Positions 61,549-64,000 of a stretch of 64,000 bases of DNA are shown one piece after another. The DNA is from Fodinibius sp034521915 (GTDB lineage Bacteria > Bacteroidota > Rhodothermia > Balneolales > Balneolaceae). The notes below the pieces were generated by a model, which made no database searches, was not told where the DNA came from, and worked only from the letters and a program-made list of their open reading frames with translations. Location: contig NZ_JAXHLU010000014.1 in the NCBI RefSeq assembly GCF_034521915.1, forward strand, positions 1-64,000, given 5' to 3'. Made by a program: the position numbers and the translations under genes. Position 1 is the stretch's first letter. The number at the start of each line of letters is the position of its first letter.

Positions 61549-62754
61549 TTACATAAATGCTTTTTCAGCTCGTTTTAGAATCTCATCACCAATAGCTAGT
61601 CCGGCGGTGGCAGCAGGACTAGGCGCATTTAGGACATGAATTTCATTTTGGGTAACCTCAAACTGGAAGTCGTCCAGAATTTCACCGTTTGGTTTGAGCG
61701 CCATCGCTCGCACGCCCGAGGGAGAGGGTTTCAAATGTTCGGGACGAATGGACGGAATCAGTTTTTGAAGCCCTTTTACAAAAGCTCTTTTGGAAAACGA
61801 GCGATACCACTCATCCAATCCCATTTTCCAATACTTTCTGGCCAGATTGTAAAAGCCGGGATAGTTGAGCGTTTCGATGGTTTCCTCCAAATTAAAGGAA
61901 AGCTTGTCGTAGCCTTCGCGCTTGAACGCAAAAACGGCATTGGGTCCGCATTCAACTGCGCCGCGGACCATCTTGGTAAAATGTACGCCCAGAAATGGGA
62001 AGGCGGGATTGGGCATGGGATAAATCAATCCGTTAACAAAATGCTCGACTTCTGGCTTGAGTTCATAGTATTCGCCGCGGAAGGGCACAATTTGAATATC
62101 GGGACGAACGCCGGCAGACTCAGCAACATGATCGCTATACAAACCGGCACAGTTTATCAGATATTTGCCGTGAAAAGTATCGGTCGTTGATTTTACGGAT
62201 AGCCCACTATTGTTTTGATCTATTTTAGTAACTTCCTGTCCGCATGCAACCCGGTTCCCGTTTTTTTCGATAAGTGTTCGCAATTGTTGGCATACGCCCA
62301 CATAGTCCACAATACCCGAGCAGGGGACATGAATTCCTTTTACGCTATTGGTTACATAGGGCTCGATTTCAGTAACTTCCTGCGGATCAATTTTTTTAAT
62401 GCCCTCGATTCCATTGATTTGTCCCGTCTCAAAAATATTGTCTAATCGTGGAATATCTTCTTCTTCGGTGGCGACAATCACCTTGCCGCAGATTTCGTAA
62501 TCCACATCATGTTGCTCGCAAAAATCTACGAGCTGGTGGCGCCCGTCCACGCAGTTTTTTGCACGATAGCTGTTGGGCTTATAGTAAATACCGGAGTGAA
62601 TAACGCCTGAGTTGTTTCCGGTCTGGTGAGCAGCTACTCGATCTTCTTTTTCGAGTACCAGGATATCCAAATCGGGGTAGGATTCAGAAATTTTATAAGC
62701 CGTTGAAAGCCCGACGATGCCGGCCCCCACTATAATGAAATCGTATGTTGTCAT
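61549..62754 (-). CDS. lhgO: L-2-hydroxyglutarate oxidase
   Basis: A 401-residue FAD-dependent oxidoreductase (DAO fold) from ATG 62754. The FAD-binding TTYDFIIVGAGIVGLSTA lies at the N-terminus, with HQTGNNSGVIHSGIYYKPNS following and VRAMALKPNGEILDDFQF and NAPSPAATAGLAIGDEIL at the C-terminus, all typical of LhgO. It oxidises L-2-hydroxyglutarate to 2-oxoglutarate and hands electrons to the quinone pool. A longer frame begins upstream but lacks support. Confidence 0.9.
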   Translation of the reverse strand: MTTYDFIIVGAGIVGLSTAYKISESYPDLDILVLEKEDRVAAHQTGNNSGVIHSGIYYKPNSYRAKNCVDGRHQLVDFCEQHDVDYEICGKVIVATEEEDIPRLDNIFETGQINGIEGIKKIDPQEVTEIEPYVTNSVKGIHVPCSGIVDYVGVCQQLRTLIEKNGNRVACGQEVTKIDQNNSGLSVKSTTDTFHGKYLINCAGLYSDHVAESAGVRPDIQIVPFRGEYYELKPEVEHFVNGLIYPMPNPAFPFLGVHFTKMVRGAVECGPNAVFAFKREGYDKLSFNLEETIETLNYPGFYNLARKYWKMGLDEWYRSFSKRAFVKGLQKLIPSIRPEHLKPSPSGVRAMALKPNGEILDDFQFEVTQNEIHVLNAPSPAATAGLAIGDEILKRAEKAFM

Positions 62755-62820
62755 GAGCGAAAGTTTGTTCATTCCTAAAATTAGTCGCCTAAAATACAAA
62801 AACACAGGCCGGGGATAAAT

Positions 62821-62858
62821 AAAAAAGGCCATCCCAAAATTTATTGAGATGGCCTTTT
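62821..62858. terminator. bidirectional terminator between SusD-like gene and lhgO
   Basis: AAAAAAGGCCATC and GATGGCCTTTT flank an A/T-rich loop, giving a stem with a U tract on either strand. It follows the SusD-like gene closely. Confidence 0.75.
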
Positions 62859-62876
62859 AAAGATGTGGGGTAATTA

Positions 62877-64000
62877 TCAGTTTATATTTTCATTCTCTGG
62901 GATGGGGAACGATACCCAAACATTATCATCTGGACGATCAATGGGCAGTTCATTGAGTCGGTCGTATCTACGCATATCTACCCAGCGGTGACCTTCGAAG
63001 AAAAGTTCGTAGCGACGTTGGTTGAGCATCTCGTCGATAACTTCGATTTGACCACCGGTAACGCCACGGCTAAAGTTTCCAAGTCCGGCGGCATTGCGAA
63101 TGATGTTGAGGTCATCTTCTGCAGCATCGAGATCTCCGGCATTATTGCGCTGTGCTAATGCTTCGGCTCGAATTAGCAGTAGCTCAGCATTACGGAGAAT
63201 CGGCATTGGGGCAGTTTGCGATTGATAAACAAATAATCCGTAGTCACTGCTTAAATCGTCAAGAGCTGCCGGTTCATCGCGGAGCTGAACTTTCTGGTCA
63301 ACTCGCAGATCACCGGCTTCGGCATCTTCAACCCAAGAATTATGTGCTACCCAGCTGTCGCCCGATCCGGCTTGTGGATCCGCAAAAACCTGGTTGAGCA
63401 GATCGTTGGTAGCTGTTGAGAATATATGGTAGGCCCCAAATCCAAGATCTTCCGTTTCGTCAATAAATGATTCCGGAAGATAATTAGTGAGAACCGCATT
63501 CCAGTCGGGCGATGGGCGATACACTTCAACGCGGGCACGTAAGCCACGGTTAAACTCACGAAAAGTAGCCGGAGTATTTAGTCCATCAAATCCGCTGGAA
63601 AGATTAAATGGGAAGGCGGAGCCGGCATTAGTGAGGTTGGTTGCAGCCTCGTCCAGTAAATCTGCTATTAGCTGATATGCAGCTTCTTTGCTTAATAATT
63701 CGCCGGCGTTAAAGATATCGTCTTCTAACTGTTGCCGAATACCATTTTCGTTGGTCTGTGTCAGGGCCATCAAGTATTGATAGGCTTTCATGGTTCTGGC
63801 GTATCCCAACGTGCCATTGAGCTCTTCACCAGAGTATACACCACCATCATTAAGCGTGGTTGCAGCTTGGATGGTAATATTAGCATTGCGAATAACGCGA
63901 TAGAATGAAGCCCATGTTCGCGTGGTGTAGAACGATCCGGCATCGAGTTGAGCATTTCCTTTACCGAGCAGATCGCCCGTGTTCCGTGGTTCGGCAGCAA
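62877..64000 (-). CDS. RagB/SusD-family nutrient uptake outer-membrane lipoprotein, partial
   Basis: The C-terminal 374 codons of a SusD/RagB protein; the 5' end is past the right edge (the frame stays open up to 64000). The family pattern is plain: helical repeats (NAQLDAGSFYTTRTWASFYR, VIRNANITIQAATTL, TMKAYQYLMALTQTN) and the C-terminal ILRNAELLLIRAEALAQRN, INDEMLNQRRYELFFEGHRW-like segment (seen as EVIDEMLNQRRYELFFEG) and WVDMRRYDRLNELP. SusD lids cap a SusC TonB-dependent porter and feed glycans or peptides into it. The partner susC is expected just outside. Confidence 0.9.
   Translation of the reverse strand, partial: AAEPRNTGDLLGKGNAQLDAGSFYTTRTWASFYRVIRNANITIQAATTLNDGGVYSGEELNGTLGYARTMKAYQYLMALTQTNENGIRQQLEDDIFNAGELLSKEAAYQLIADLLDEAATNLTNAGSAFPFNLSSGFDGLNTPATFREFNRGLRARVEVYRPSPDWNAVLTNYLPESFIDETEDLGFGAYHIFSTATNDLLNQVFADPQAGSGDSWVAHNSWVEDAEAGDLRVDQKVQLRDEPAALDDLSSDYGLFVYQSQTAPMPILRNAELLLIRAEALAQRNNAGDLDAAEDDLNIIRNAAGLGNFSRGVTGGQIEVIDEMLNQRRYELFFEGHRWVDMRRYDRLNELPIDRPDDNVWVSFPIPENENIN

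Noticed and set aside
63788..64000. A separate minus-strand gene at the right edge
   Set aside because: The SusD-like frame is open across this stretch up to position 64000 and has family-typical sequence; the other frame is a shadow.

Overview
The window looks like a chromosomal segment of a Balneolota/Rhodothermota-type (Bacteroidota-related) bacterium. This rests on the RagB/SusD-family gene at the right edge and on the general character of the proteins; no marker gene fixes the genus. About 10.5 kb at the right (53.4-64 kb) is ordinary chromosome: tRNA-Arg, an RluD-type pseudouridine synthase, RecN, a rhodanese protein, two small lipoproteins, a D-2-hydroxyglutarate/FAD/Fe-S dehydrogenase next to an L-2-hydroxyglutarate oxidase, and the SusD-like gene. 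Everything left of the tRNA reads as one large accessory region. A tyrosine recombinase sits against the 3' end of tRNA-Arg(ACG), the usual arrangement for an integrated element; the other end lies beyond the left edge.

The left arm (1-14.8 kb, all minus strand) is a tightly packed virus-like operon. It holds a candidate capsid gene, a run of small proteins with one membrane helix near the C-terminus, a transglutaminase-fold protein, a peptidoglycan-binding protein, a RecA/RadA-like ATPase, and a 1966-residue polyvalent protein that joins a RelA/SpoT-like domain, an adenine methyltransferase and an SF2 helicase. There is no terminase, portal or tail gene in the window, so a tailless, membrane-containing virus is my preferred but unproven reading. 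The right arm (47.3-53.3 kb) holds a ParB-like protein, a tract of CTTAGA iterons, a broken SF3/D5-type helicase-primase, small DNA-binding proteins, a CI-like repressor with palindromic operators, and the integrase.

Between the arms lies the most striking part: an integron gene-cassette array (15.1-32.7 kb) with 21 attC sites of about 126-132 bp and 21 cassettes, and no intI integrase in the window. Each cassette starts and ends with its own matching inverted repeat of roughly 8-14 bp. Most cassette products are predicted to be lipoproteins, outer-membrane barrels, membrane proteins or periplasmic thioredoxins. A ferritin gene on the opposite strand sits in a degenerate cassette-like unit at the end of the array.

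A defence cluster follows (34-47.3 kb): AbiEi/AbiEii, a DUF4238 protein, a PARIS-like AriA/AriB pair, a decayed type IIG restriction-modification gene, and a type II short CBASS operon (Cap15, CD-NTase, E2-like). Divergent from CBASS is an operon for a sigma-70-like factor, a small protein and an ImmA/IrrE metallopeptidase, with a perfect 9+9 palindrome between them. This looks like a candidate CBASS control module.

Many accessory genes carry single-base frameshifts or a stop, whereas the 10.5 kb of core chromosome has none that I can see. This fits a decaying element whose defence genes stay intact, but local sequence error cannot be excluded without reads.
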